Shown here piece after piece: positions 8,416 through 16,989 of a stretch of DNA of 64,000 nt. Location: the NCBI RefSeq assembly GCF_016899425.1, contig NZ_CP045995.1, positions 2,232,001 to 2,296,000 on the forward strand. Direction: 5' to 3'. Position 1 is the stretch's first letter, and every line of letters begins with the position of its first letter. Below the pieces are notes generated by a model. The model was not told the origin of the DNA and did not search any database. It saw only the letters and a program-made list of their open reading frames with translations. This DNA comes from Burkholderia sp. MS389 (lineage in GTDB: Bacteria; Pseudomonadota; Gammaproteobacteria; Burkholderiales; Burkholderiaceae). Both the position numbers and the translations under genes were made by a program.

Positions 8416-8625
8416 ATGTGCGTCGGCGGGCGAAACCGCCGGCTTGCCGACGAAACGGCGACAGTCGCCCGACACCGCCGAAAGGGATCGAACGAAACGT
8501 GCGCAAGTGCGTTGCACGTTCACGACGCCTCGCGAAACGATCGCGTATGCTCGTCCGTTCCGTGGCACAGGAGGCCATCGGAGTCGGTTCATTCGTGTGA
8601 CGACCCATCAACGAGCGAGGGCACC

Positions 8626-10347
8626 ATGGCAAGACAGACGATGGCGGAATACCTGGCGAAGACGCTGGCGGCAGCGGGCGTCGAGCGCATCTGGGGCGTG
8701 ACGGGCGACAGCCTGAACGGCCTGTCGTTCAGCCTGAGCCAGATCGGCTCGATCCGCTGGATGCATACGCGGCACGAGGAAAGCGCCGCGTTCGCGGCCG
8801 GCGCGGACGCCGCGTCGACCGGGCGGCTCGCGGTGTGCGCGGGCAGCTGCGGCCCCGGCAACCTGCACCTGATCAACGGCTTGTACGACTGCCACCGCAA
8901 TCACCAGCCGGTGCTCGCGATCGCCGCGCACATTCCGTCGACCGAGATCGGTCTCGGCTACTTCCAGGAAACCCATCCGCAGGCGCTGTTCCGCGAATGC
9001 AGCCACTTCGCGGAGCTCGTGACCAACGCGTCGCAGTTCCCGCGCGTGCTCGCGCGGGCGATGCGCACGGCGATCGACGAGCGCGGCGTCGCGGTGATCG
9101 TGCTGCCGGGCGACATCGGGCTCGGCGACGGCCCGGAAGAGCCGCCGGCGTGGAGCGAATCGGCCCCGCCGTCGATCCTGCCGGCCGATGCCGATCTCGA
9201 CCGGCTCGCGGCACTGCTCAACGCGTCCGACGCAGTCACGCTGCTGTGCGGCAGCGGCACGCAGGGCGCGCACGACGAGGTGGTCGCGCTGGCCGACACG
9301 CTCGGCGCGCCGGTCGTGCACGCGCTGCGCGGCAAGCAGTTCGTCGAATGGGACAACCCGTTCGACGTCGGGATGACGGGGCTGATCGGCTTCAGCTCGG
9401 GCTACCACGCGATGGAATCGTGCGACACGCTGTTGATGCTCGGCACGGACTTCCCGTACCGGCCGTTCTATCCGTCGAACGCGAAGGTCGTGCAGATCGA
9501 CTGGAAGGGCTCGCAGCTCGGCCATCGCGCGCCGCTCGCGCTCGGGCTCGTCGGCACCGTGAAGGAAACGATCGCGGCGCTGCTGCCGCGCTTGACGCGC
9601 AAGACCCAGCGGCGCTTCCTCGAGAACGCGCTGAAGCACTACGCGGCCGCGCGCAAGGGGCTCGACGATCTCGCGGTGGCCGAGCCGCCGGGCCGCGCGA
9701 TCCATCCGCAATACCTGACGAAGATCGTCGACGAAGTCGCGGCGGAAGACGCGATCTTCACGGCCGACGTCGGCACGCCGACGCTGTGGGCCGCGCGCTA
9801 CCTGACGATGAACGGCAAGCGGCAACTGCACGGCTCGTTCAATCACGGGTCGATGGCGAATGCGATGCCGCAGGCGCTCGGCGCGCAGGGCGCGCATCCG
9901 GGGCGGCAGGTGGTGTCGCTGTCGGGCGACGGCGGGCTGTCGATGCTGCTCGGCGATCTGCTGACCGCACGCCAGCTCAAGCTGCCGATCAAGGTCGTCG
10001 TGTACAACAACAGCCTGCTCGGCTTCGTGTCGATGGAGCTGAAGGCGGCCGGCTATCTCGACACGAACGTCGACCTGAGCCCGACCGATTTCGCGGCGAT
10101 CGCGAAGGGCGCCGGTATCTTCAGCGTGCGCGTCGAGCATTCGGAGAACGTCGAGCAAGCGTTGCGCACGGCGTTCGAGCATGACGGGCCGGCGGTGGTC
10201 GATGTCGTCACGTCGAAGTACGAACTCGCGATGCCGCCGAAGATCGAGCTCGCGCATGCGAAGGGCTTCAGTCTGTTCATGCTGCGCGCGATCCTCAGCG
10301 GGCGCGGCGACGAAATCGTCGAACTGGCGAGAACCAACTTGCGGTGA
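8626..10347 (+). CDS. poxB: Ubiquinone-dependent pyruvate dehydrogenase (pyruvate oxidase)
   Basis: 573 residues, the usual PoxB length. Domains are TPP enzyme N (1-170), central (185-320) and TPP-binding C (380-535). The catalytic-side HEE is in [11 protein letters not shown]. The TPP motif GDGGLSML begins near residue 434 and closes at VVYNNS. A C-terminal tail of ~25 residues after the core would correspond to the membrane-binding peptide. Start ATG 8626 follows GAGGG. Reaction in the family: pyruvate to acetate plus CO2, passing electrons via FAD to the quinone pool at the membrane. It is monocistronic: 210 bp separate it from the Lrp gene and a hairpin follows. Related acetolactate synthase-like enzymes are the alternative, but the sequence is typical PoxB. 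Confidence 0.88.
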   Translation: MARQTMAEYLAKTLAAAGVERIWGVTGDSLNGLSFSLSQIGSIRWMHTRHEESAAFAAGADAASTGRLAVCAGSCGPGNLHLINGLYDCHRNHQPVLAIAAHIPSTEIGLGYFQETHPQALFRECSHFAELVTNASQFPRVLARAMRTAIDERGVAVIVLPGDIGLGDGPEEPPAWSESAPPSILPADADLDRLAALLNASDAVTLLCGSGTQGAHDEVVALADTLGAPVVHALRGKQFVEWDNPFDVGMTGLIGFSSGYHAMESCDTLLMLGTDFPYRPFYPSNAKVVQIDWKGSQLGHRAPLALGLVGTVKETIAALLPRLTRKTQRRFLENALKHYAAARKGLDDLAVAEPPGRAIHPQYLTKIVDEVAAEDAIFTADVGTPTLWAARYLTMNGKRQLHGSFNHGSMANAMPQALGAQGAHPGRQVVSLSGDGGLSMLLGDLLTARQLKLPIKVVVYNNSLLGFVSMELKAAGYLDTNVDLSPTDFAAIAKGAGIFSVRVEHSENVEQALRTAFEHDGPAVVDVVTSKYELAMPPKIELAHAKGFSLFMLRAILSGRGDEIVELARTNLR

Positions 10348-10390
10348 AGGTCGGTCGCGCGCCGTGTGGCGAGCATGGCGCGCGGTTCAC

Positions 10391-10429
10391 AGCCCGGGCC
10401 GTGCCGCCGGCTCTCGCACGGCTTGGGCT
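10391..10429. terminator. Hairpin downstream of poxB
   Basis: AGCCC-GG-GCCGTGC (10391-10404) pairs with GCACGGC-TT-GGGCT (10416-10429), giving 14 pairs including two G-U, with an 11-nt loop. No U-tract follows, so it may be an attenuating or Rho-assisted terminator rather than a classical intrinsic one. The remaining 10430-10684 region has no gene I can support. Confidence 0.5.
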
Positions 10430-10684
10430 GCCAACCTCCATGCGGCGGGCGGATAGTGGTTTGCGGGAGAGGGACATCGCGGGCCGAAGTCCCGACCCCA
10501 TTTGTGTCGCCGGGCGCTGACAGTCGACGATTTCGCGGAGACCCGGACGGCGCTGCAGCCGATCCGGCACGAATTAGTCAGGCAAATCAGGGTCAATCTT
10601 CACGTCACCTTAAGTTTGCGTTTCCTAGAATCGATTGACCGTCGCGCGTCCTGCGGCGGATCGATTCGCCCCAGGAGGATGCGC

Positions 10685-10774
10685 ATGAACCTTGCCCGTA
10701 TCGCCGTAGCCCTGTCCCGCGCAGTCGTCGGCCCGCCGCCGCTGACCGCGCAAGCGTTCGAGGCCCGCGTATGA
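10685..10774 (+). CDS. Small leader-like ORF coupled to methyltransferase
   Basis: 29 codons beginning ATG 10685, with CAGGAGG at 10672-10678 at a suitable distance. The TGA at 10772-10774 overlaps the ATG of the methyltransferase gene at 10771 (ATGA). The product starts MNLARIAVALSRAVVG and is weakly hydrophobic. The strong ribosome site and overlap suggest it is translated and couples translation to the next gene; conservation is unknown. An ATG at 10679 in the same frame is too close to the ribosome site. Confidence 0.5.
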   Translation: MNLARIAVALSRAVVGPPPLTAQAFEARV

Positions 10775-11358
10775 CGTGGCCGAACGCGTGGCGTGTCTCG
10801 GCACTGTTCGTGCGCGAGTGGGTCGGCCGGCCGGCTGCGGTGGGCGCGTTGTGCCCGAGTTCGCGGCATCTGGCGCGCGAGATGGCCGACACGGTGCCGG
10901 ACGGCGACGGGCTCGTCGTCGAACTCGGCGGCGGCACCGGCGCGATCACCGCGGCGCTGCTCGAACGCGGCGTTGCGCCGCGACGCCTCGTCGTGGTCGA
11001 ACGCTCGCCGGCGTTCGTGCGGCATCTGCGGCGACGCTTTCCCGGTATCTCGATCGTGTCGGGCGACGCGCGACAGCTCGAACGGTTGTTGCCGCCGGAC
11101 GCCACGGTCGACGCGATCGTGTCGTGCCTGCCGCTGCGCACGCTGCCGCGCGAGGACGTGACGGCGATCGTCGGTCAATGTCATCGCGTGCTGTCGGCCG
11201 CCGGCGTGATGATTCAATTCACCTACGACCTGCGCCCGCCCGGCCGTCACCCGCTGGGCGATTCGTCATTCGTCGCGTGCGACAGCCGGATCGTCTGGGC
11301 CAACCTGCCGCCCGCGCGCATCGTGACCGTGCGTTGCGCCGCCGCATACGCAGGCTGA
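10771..11358 (+). CDS. Class I SAM-dependent methyltransferase, PmtA-like
   Basis: 195 residues with SAM motif I VVELGGGTGAITAALLERG (about residues 44-62), motif II LVVVERSPAFVRHLRRRFP and an acidic motif III region. The opening FVREWVGRPAAVGALCPSSR resembles the amphipathic N terminus of phospholipid N-methyltransferases (PmtA) and rRNA dimethylase-like enzymes of proteobacteria. Membrane phospholipid methylation is a reasonable inference but the substrate is unproven. Start ATG 10771 is coupled to the small ORF. It converges on the acyltransferase gene, whose stop is at 11399. Confidence 0.7.
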   Translation: MTWPNAWRVSALFVREWVGRPAAVGALCPSSRHLAREMADTVPDGDGLVVELGGGTGAITAALLERGVAPRRLVVVERSPAFVRHLRRRFPGISIVSGDARQLERLLPPDATVDAIVSCLPLRTLPREDVTAIVGQCHRVLSAAGVMIQFTYDLRPPGRHPLGDSSFVACDSRIVWANLPPARIVTVRCAAAYAG

Positions 11359-11398
11359 CCGCGCCGGCTTCTGCTTTGCTCGCCGCCACCCGCAGGCG

Positions 11399-12538
11399 CT
11401 AGACGCGCGCGCTGTCCGTCACGTGCACCGCGGGCCGCGACGCAACCCGCTTGATGAAGCGGTCGAGCGGCGTCGCATAGCCGCGTGCGATGACCGCACT
11501 CAATGCTGCCGACAGCGCCAGATAGGCGACCAGCAGCGCGAGCTTGTCGTCGCCATGCGTGGCAGACGGCGGCCAGAACGTGCGCAGCGCGCCGAGCACG
11601 ATCAGATGGAACAGATACAGCTCGTAGCTGAGCCGGCCGCTCCAGCGCAGCGGCGCGAGCAGGCGGCCGTGAGCAGATGTGTGTTTCGCATGCGCGCCGA
11701 TCAGCAGCACGGCCGTGCCGAGCGCCATCGCGGATACGCCGAGCACGTGGCTTTCGGCGATCGGCCACGCGAGATAGAGCGCCGTCATCGCCGTTGCCGC
11801 GAGCCATTGCACGGGCGCGGCCGCGAGTCCCTGCCAGCGCGCGCGTTCGGCGAGCAGCGCGGTGCAGCAGCCGATCGCGATGCCGTCGAAGCACGCGAAG
11901 TACGCGTACAGGAAGCCGCCTTCGTCGCCGGGATGCGTGTAGCGATACACGGGACCGGTCGCGGCAATCAGCAGCCAGAACGCGAACAGCCGCGTGTCGC
12001 GACGCAGCGCGATGCACAGCAGCGGAAACGACAGGTAGAACACCTCTTCGACCGACAGCGACCACAACACGCCGAGCGCGTAGTTGACCCATCCGTATGC
12101 GCCGATCAACACGTTCATCCAGAACGTGAGCGACGCCAGGTTCACGAGCCAGTACGACACGGCGATGCCCTGCGGCGCATGGTTCGTGAAGATCGGCACG
12201 CCGGCCGCCGCGAGGCCGTCGACGAGCGCGAGCAGCAGAAGCAGGCACGGGACGATCCGCGCAATGCGCGACACGTAGAACGCACGCACGTCGAGCGCAC
12301 CGAGGCTGCCCCAGCGGCGGCGCGCATTGGACGCGATCAAGTAGCCCGAGATCGCGAAGAACATCGTCACGCCGTAGTTGCCGTTGCGCACGATTGCATG
12401 GACCGCGTCCCAGCCGAGCACGCGCGCGAGCGCGGTGTCGCGCAACGGATACGCGATGTTGAAGTGATGCAGCAGGACGAGCAGGATCGACACGCCGCGC
12501 AGCAGGTCGATGCGGGCATTGCGGGGACCGGCGCTCAT
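11399..12538 (-). CDS. Acyltransferase 3 family membrane protein (OafA/NodX-like)
   Basis: 379 residues with about ten hydrophobic spans. The N-terminal hallmark RIDLLRGVSILLVLLHH contains the Arg and catalytic-type His of acyltransferase family 3 (PF01757), and GYLIASNARRRW and WSLSVEEVFY are further family motifs. There is no C-terminal SGNH domain, so it is the membrane-only form. Start ATG 12538 overlaps the stop of the OXA beta-lactamase gene, implying co-transcription. Family members O-acylate cell-surface sugars from cytoplasmic acyl donors. The target here is unknown; pairing with a beta-lactamase might only reflect shared envelope context. Confidence 0.88.
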   Translation of the reverse strand: MSAGPRNARIDLLRGVSILLVLLHHFNIAYPLRDTALARVLGWDAVHAIVRNGNYGVTMFFAISGYLIASNARRRWGSLGALDVRAFYVSRIARIVPCLLLLLALVDGLAAAGVPIFTNHAPQGIAVSYWLVNLASLTFWMNVLIGAYGWVNYALGVLWSLSVEEVFYLSFPLLCIALRRDTRLFAFWLLIAATGPVYRYTHPGDEGGFLYAYFACFDGIAIGCCTALLAERARWQGLAAAPVQWLAATAMTALYLAWPIAESHVLGVSAMALGTAVLLIGAHAKHTSAHGRLLAPLRWSGRLSYELYLFHLIVLGALRTFWPPSATHGDDKLALLVAYLALSAALSAVIARGYATPLDRFIKRVASRPAVHVTDSARV

Positions 12539-13341
12539 TGTGGCCGGGCCGGTTCGGCGAGCGTCGGCAGCGCCGCGAGGAACGTGTCGCGCGAGCGCAG
12601 GCCCGCATTCGGCGTTTGCCGCTCGTCGTCCTGGATCAGGTTCGCGAACACCAGCGTGCGCGGCCCTTTCGTCGCCCAGCCGACGAACCAGCCGTACGCG
12701 TGCGCAGCATCGTACCTGGAGCCCGGCGAGCCGGTGCCGGTCTTGCCGTGCACGGTCCAGCCGCCCGGTTGCGCGTCGATCAGCGTGATGCGCTCGGTCA
12801 TGTCGTATGCGTGTGCGCTGACGGGCAGCGTCCGCTGCGCGATCTTGCGCATGAACGCGACCTGTTCGAGCGGCGAGATCCGTAGCGACGAATTGACCCA
12901 TGCGCCCATCACGCCGGGGAGTTCGCCCTGCTGGCTGGTGACGTCGGCGTTGCCGTAGCCGAATGCGCTCGTGTACTGCTGGAAGCGTCCTTGCCCGAGC
13001 GCCTGCGCGACCTGCTCCGAATACCAGAAGATCGACAGCTTCATCCAGCGCGCCGGGTCGGTCGGTTCGCGCCACGGCGCGCCGCCCCAGTCCGGGTAGC
13101 CGGCGTGGAAGTCGAGCGTGGGCGTGTGCGCGTCCTTCAGCACGCCGGCGTCGAAGCCCATCAGGCTGATGGCGACCTTGAACGTCGATGCCGGCGTCAC
13201 GCGAGTCGTGCAGTCGCCGTGCTGCACGAGCATCTTGCCGGTGGTCGCGTCGGCGACGACGGTGCAGACGGGATGGGCGTGAGAGGACGCGGCGGCCAGC
13301 AGGCCGGCGAAGACGAACAGCGTGTCGCGCCAGTGTTTCAA
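12535..13341 (-). CDS. Class D (OXA) beta-lactamase
   Basis: 268 residues if translation starts at the TTG at 13341, which has AAGGAG six bases upstream and gives a signal peptide beginning MKHWRDTLFVF, as in OXA enzymes of Burkholderia (MKFRH...). In-frame ATGs further upstream lack ribosome sites. Active-site motifs: STFK at 52-55, S-x-V within YSEQVA (108-111), YGN at 129-131, KTG at 200-202, and GWFVGW near 220. The enzyme acylates beta-lactams through Ser52 in the periplasm, with Lys55 as carbamylated base. No ampR-like regulator is adjacent. It resembles the OXA-42/57/59 intrinsic family; the spectrum cannot be read from sequence. Confidence 0.93.
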   Translation of the reverse strand: MKHWRDTLFVFAGLLAAASSHAHPVCTVVADATTGKMLVQHGDCTTRVTPASTFKVAISLMGFDAGVLKDAHTPTLDFHAGYPDWGGAPWREPTDPARWMKLSIFWYSEQVAQALGQGRFQQYTSAFGYGNADVTSQQGELPGVMGAWVNSSLRISPLEQVAFMRKIAQRTLPVSAHAYDMTERITLIDAQPGGWTVHGKTGTGSPGSRYDAAHAYGWFVGWATKGPRTLVFANLIQDDERQTPNAGLRSRDTFLAALPTLAEPARPQ

Positions 13342-13578
13342 GTGCAGCTCCTTGGAAAGCATGCGGAAGGTGTGCGGGATGGGCGGGAAGCGGGAGGAAG
13401 GCCCGTGCGCAATCGAAGCGACGGCCGGCATCGGAGATGAGGTCTATTGCAGCCGTCGGGATGGGCCACAGTGTATCGGCGGATCGCCGGCTGCTGACCT
13501 GTCATGGTTGACGGGGCACGCGTGCGGCCTTCGCCGTTACCGCGGCTGCGGTCAGGGGCTGCCCGTGGTTGCGACGCG
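13342..13578. other. Intergenic region between OXA gene and hypothetical gene
   Basis: This contains the upstream region of the beta-lactamase gene. No additional gene or clear operator recognised. Confidence 0.4.
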
Positions 13579-13932
13579 TTACTGGTCCGGCTCCAACCCG
13601 AAGTGCAGGAGCGTTTCCCGGCGACAACGTGCTTCCGCGTCGGCTACCGAGATGACGCTCAGCGTGCTCTTCGATCGGTCGATCGGCCCCACGTCGAAGA
13701 CTTTTCGTTGCGGTGGCGCAGGCGAGTGGAGAACCGGCAGGGTATCGCGCGCGACGGTAGCCGTATTTGAAGCATGCGTGTGTCCATCACGACGTTCGTG
13801 CGTGACGAGCCCGGCAATGAGTGGCTTGAACTGCGAGAAGCGAATGGGACGATTGGCGTTCGGCGCGCGACGGCGTCCGGCCGTGGGCTTCGTGATCCGG
13901 AATCCGGCGATTGAACGGTGTTTCTGAGTCAT
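13579..13932 (-). CDS. Hypothetical protein, second gene of an unknown pair
   Basis: 117 residues, basic, Arg/Thr/His-rich (GFRITKPTAGRRRAPNANRP), without signal peptide or membrane span. Its ATG at 13932 overlaps the stop of the upstream gene (ATGA), so the two form a coupled pair on the minus strand. I recognise no family. It ends with a more acidic stretch (VADAEARCRRETLLHFGLEP). Codon use is a little less GC3-biased than in core-type genes nearby, consistent with accessory DNA. Confidence 0.6.
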   Translation of the reverse strand: MTQKHRSIAGFRITKPTAGRRRAPNANRPIRFSQFKPLIAGLVTHERRDGHTHASNTATVARDTLPVLHSPAPPQRKVFDVGPIDRSKSTLSVISVADAEARCRRETLLHFGLEPDQ

Positions 13933-14687
13933 CCGTATATCCCTTTTTCGATCAAGTATCGTTGCAGCGCCAGGACGGACGCGCCATCAGGCACAACGTT
14001 GAACGTCATCACGCGATGCGATCCGGCCGCGCGCCAGAAGTCTCGCCCGGAGCGCGTCGCGTAAAGCGCACGCGGAGACCGAAGCGATCCGTCGGCCAGC
14101 CCGACCGGATAGCCCTGAAAATACTGGAACAATGCGGCCTCGTCGCCATGCGGGCCGGGAATGGGCGCATCGAAACCCAATCGTGGCCACGCGTAATACC
14201 CGCACAGCCGACGCCCACCGGGCTCGGGTGGCGCTTTACGGCCGCCTATTGCGAATGCGGTGATCCGCGCGATTTTCAACCTATCGCACGCCCTGACGAT
14301 CCGCCACGGCATCGCCGCACCGAGCCCGACGACAGCGTTATCGGCGAGATCGACGGCCCCGAGTTCGGGTAGGGACGCGTCGTGGGTTTGAAGCACGGAT
14401 ACGCGGTTCTCCGATCGGATCAGTCCCGGATGGGTGACGGAGAATGTCAGTCGATTCGTGCTATCGAGATACACCTGAATATCCGACCCGGCAGGTGTGC
14501 CGCACAGCGAAACCGGCAGTTCGTCCGGCACGTCGCCGTCCAGGCCGAGGCGCGCGGCGATATCCAGATCGTTGCGATCGACCGTGAGCCGATCGTCGAA
14601 GTACGGCATCTCGTATGGCAGGACGCGACTGAGATCGACACGCTGGACGATCATGGCTGCAGGCGACGAGTGGAAAGCACCCAGCAT
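13929..14687 (-). CDS. Hypothetical protein, first gene of an unknown pair
   Basis: About 252 residues if ATG 14687 is used; ATG 14654 (MIVQRVDLSRVLPYEMPYFD) is equally possible. The frame stays open to 14906, but the extra N terminus looks non-coding and would overlap the divergent promoter and gene. Conserved-looking blocks are PYFDDRLTVDRNDLDIAARL, FAIGGRKAPPEPGG and RRLCGYYAWPRLGFDAPIPG. The C-terminal block has YFQGYPVGLADGS and GRDFWRAAGSHRVMTFNVVP. Its pattern of aromatic and polar residues suggests a soluble enzyme or toxin-like fold, but no family is recognised. It is coupled to the downstream gene by ATGA. Neither start has a good ribosome site. Confidence 0.6.
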   Translation of the reverse strand: MLGAFHSSPAAMIVQRVDLSRVLPYEMPYFDDRLTVDRNDLDIAARLGLDGDVPDELPVSLCGTPAGSDIQVYLDSTNRLTFSVTHPGLIRSENRVSVLQTHDASLPELGAVDLADNAVVGLGAAMPWRIVRACDRLKIARITAFAIGGRKAPPEPGGRRLCGYYAWPRLGFDAPIPGPHGDEAALFQYFQGYPVGLADGSLRSPRALYATRSGRDFWRAAGSHRVMTFNVVPDGASVLALQRYLIEKGIYG

Positions 14688-14795
14688 ATCGCCGCGAATC
14701 CGGCGGGCCGAGTCCACCAAACGGCTGATCGGCGTCGAAGGGATTGCCCGACGGCGCAAGCGCGACGTGCGGGGCGCGATCCCTGCACATGCATG

Positions 14796-14830
14796 CCGTT
14801 TTTTGCACGACCGACCCGTTTTTTTGCACG
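14796..14830. repeat. Direct repeat CCG-T(6-7)-GCACG in divergent promoter region
   Basis: CCGTTTTTTGCACG (14796-14809) and CCGTTTTTTTGCACG (14816-14830) are nearly identical, and their GCACG cores are 21 bp apart, two helical turns. The second copy contains TTGCAC at 14825, which with TCTAAG at 14848-14853 (17-bp spacer) could be a promoter for the rightward gene at 14896. A dimeric activator or repressor site is plausible. Confidence 0.5.
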
Positions 14831-14895
14831 GCGTTGATACGGCCTCTTCTAAGCTGGGCATGTGTCGAACAGCCGAGACGGCCTCCGTCCGCGCC

Positions 14896-15246
14896 ATGAC
14901 GTTCATTCATCCCTTTCCCACGTTCGATGTCACCGGCCGCCGGTTGCGCGCCGGCGCGCCCGCCAACGTCGTGCCGTCCCCGCCGCCGCGCCCGCGCGTG
15001 CAACTGCCCGTCACGCTGACGGCCGACTCCGTCGACGCCGCGCACGCCCGGCTTGCCGCGTTGCTGCATTCCCCGCTCGGCGTGTACGTCGTCAGCGCCC
15101 GCGCCGTGCGCAACGTGATCCACGTGCAGTTCGACATCGCGCCGGAAGACCTGGATTTCGCGCTGCACACGCTGATCGCGCAGCAAGTCGACGCGGTGAT
15201 CGGGCCGGTCGCGCGTCGACTATGCGTCCGGCCCGCCGTCCGTTGA
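14896..15246 (+). CDS. Hypothetical protein, small soluble
   Basis: 116 residues starting MTFIHPFPTFDVTGRRLRAG. A Pro/Arg-rich linker (SPPPRPRVQ) follows, then a compact domain (VTLTADSVDAAHARLAALLH, VSARAVRNVIHVQFDIAPED) that reads like an ACT- or ferredoxin-fold beta-alpha-beta pattern. No signal peptide, no recognised family. It lies downstream of the 21-bp direct repeats and a possible promoter. 128 bp precede the next rightward gene, with which it may be co-transcribed. Confidence 0.55.
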   Translation: MTFIHPFPTFDVTGRRLRAGAPANVVPSPPPRPRVQLPVTLTADSVDAAHARLAALLHSPLGVYVVSARAVRNVIHVQFDIAPEDLDFALHTLIAQQVDAVIGPVARRLCVRPAVR

Positions 15247-15374
15247 ATCGGGAACGGCGATTGCTCGGCTAATCCGCCGCCGACTCGCCCGCCGCCGTGC
15301 TGTCCGCCGGCTGGCGACGGCGGACGTTTGTGCGCTGCGTCGAACGCGGCGCTACCCCTGAACAGGGAGGGCCT

Positions 15375-15926
15375 ATGTACCTTACGGAAGAAGTGCGTAT
15401 TGCGCGCCCGGCTGCCCGTCGCGCGCATACCGCGGCGTTGCCGTCGGGCAGGCAGCTTGCCCGGCAGTTGATGGTGACGGTTCGCGCGGCGGACGTGCTG
15501 CTGCGCCAAGCGATTCGCGTGCCCGATCGCCATCAGTGGTCGGTCGACGCCGAACGCGTCGATGCGGCCGGCGGGCCGCTTGCCGCGTGGGATTCCCACG
15601 TGACGTTCCGCATCGTCAAGGCATTCGCGCCGGCGTTCGATGCGGACGCGTGCGCGGCCGACCCCGATCAAGCGGCGGTCGAGATCCGATTGTTTCTTCC
15701 CGAACAGGCTTACGTCGCCGAGCGGCGCATCGGCGTCTTCGGCCGACGGCACGGCCAGCGGTTCAGCGCGACGCTGTCGGTCACGTCAGGCTCGCAGTGG
15801 GGCGGCCGGCGCAGCGAGCACGTTCCGCCGGCCGGGCGGTACGTGCACGGCGACACGCTGGAAGCGCTCGTCGATACGGTCGCCGGCATCGTCAATGCGG
15901 CGTTGCGCGCGGCCGGGCATGGGTGA
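15375..15926 (+). CDS. Hypothetical protein
   Basis: 183 residues from ATG 15375, with GGGAGG upstream. The N terminus is Arg/Ala-rich (ARPAARRAHTAALPSGRQLA) and the rest is soluble. The middle reads WDSHVTFRIVKAFAPAF and VEIRLFLPEQAYVAERRIGV, followed by SATLSVTSGSQWGGRRSEHV and an amphipathic C-terminal helix (TLEALVDTVAGIVNAALRAA). No signal peptide, membrane span or recognised family. It is possibly linked with the preceding small gene; converges on the LysR gene at 15954. Confidence 0.6.
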   Translation: MYLTEEVRIARPAARRAHTAALPSGRQLARQLMVTVRAADVLLRQAIRVPDRHQWSVDAERVDAAGGPLAAWDSHVTFRIVKAFAPAFDADACAADPDQAAVEIRLFLPEQAYVAERRIGVFGRRHGQRFSATLSVTSGSQWGGRRSEHVPPAGRYVHGDTLEALVDTVAGIVNAALRAAGHG

Positions 15927-15953
15927 CCTCGTGGCGAGCGGCCGCCGACGGGC

Positions 15954-16829
15954 TCACGCGTCGCCGGTCTGCCCGGTCTGCCGCTGCAGGTCTTCCATCA
16001 ACTGTTCGGCGAGGAAGTCGCACGGCGGCCGTTTCGACTTCGTGCTGCGCGCGAGAATCAGCTCGAGCGGCGGCAGGTCGGGCAGACCGTGCGAGCGGCC
16101 GAGCATCGACAGTTGCGCGGGGATCGCGCAGCGGGCGAGCGGCGCGACCGCGAGGCCGGCCTCGACCATGCTGAGCAGCCCGAGCAGGCTCGGGCTTTCA
16201 TACGACGTCCGGTACGGCACTTTCGCGCGTTCGAGGCTGCGGATCGCGTTCTCGCGCGCGACGCTGCCCGGCATGAACACCGCGATCGGCAGCGGCCGCT
16301 CCTCCCAGACGCGCGGCCCGTTCGTCATCGCGGCCCACGCCATCGGCTCGTGGCGGATGAAGTCGCCGGTGAGCCCCTTGATGCGCGTCCCGCAGACGAG
16401 ATCGACGGTGCCCTCCTTGATCAGCGGCGCGAGCGCGCTGCTCGGCAGCCCCATCACCTGGATCTCGACCTTCGGGTAGGTCGCGGAGAATTTCTTCAGC
16501 ACCGACGGCAGCAGCGACGACGCATAGTCGTCCGGCACGCCGATCACGACCTTGCCGGTCACTTCCGGCCGCACCACGGCCGCCCATGCCTCGTCACGCA
16601 GCGCCAGCATTCGCCTGGCGAACCCCAGCAACACCTCGCCCTCGCGCGTCAGCACGATGCTGCGCGGCTTGCGCACGAACAGCGGCCGGCCGATCGCGTC
16701 TTCCAGGCTCTTGATCTGCATGCTCACGGCCGACTGCGAGCGGTTCACGGCCTCGGCCGCGCGGGTCATGTTGCCGGTTTCCGCGACGGCGACGACGGTG
16801 GCCAGCACGTCGTGATCGAGCATCTTCAT
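15954..16829 (-). CDS. LysR family transcriptional regulator
   Basis: 291 residues. The N-terminal winged helix-turn-helix covers residues 4-63 (LATVVAVAETGNMTRAAEAV, SQSAVSMQIKSLEDAIGRPL) and a LysR substrate-binding domain covers 90-285. Two adjacent ATGs exist at 16829 and 16823; the first is used. It is divergent from the DUF3422 gene with 160 bp between, where CTGA-N9-TCAG at 16844-16860 is a possible half-site pair. The regulated pathway is not evident. Confidence 0.9.
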   Translation of the reverse strand: MKMLDHDVLATVVAVAETGNMTRAAEAVNRSQSAVSMQIKSLEDAIGRPLFVRKPRSIVLTREGEVLLGFARRMLALRDEAWAAVVRPEVTGKVVIGVPDDYASSLLPSVLKKFSATYPKVEIQVMGLPSSALAPLIKEGTVDLVCGTRIKGLTGDFIRHEPMAWAAMTNGPRVWEERPLPIAVFMPGSVARENAIRSLERAKVPYRTSYESPSLLGLLSMVEAGLAVAPLARCAIPAQLSMLGRSHGLPDLPPLELILARSTKSKRPPCDFLAEQLMEDLQRQTGQTGDA

Positions 16830-16989
16830 GGGTATCAGGAAAACTGAACGTAACGATCAGCATTATGCGTTTTTATTGTTGCTGTGTGTCTGCCATAGTG
16901 CGATCACGCTGGCGTTTCGCCCGAGGGGGCGCGGCGATCGGGCCGGACGATCCGGCGGGCGGGACTGAACAGGAAAGCGTGGTGAATCG

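Noticed and set aside
14688-14906. N-terminal extension of the hypothetical protein ending at 13929
   Set aside because: The extra ~73 residues look non-coding and would overlap the divergent gene start and the direct-repeat promoter region.
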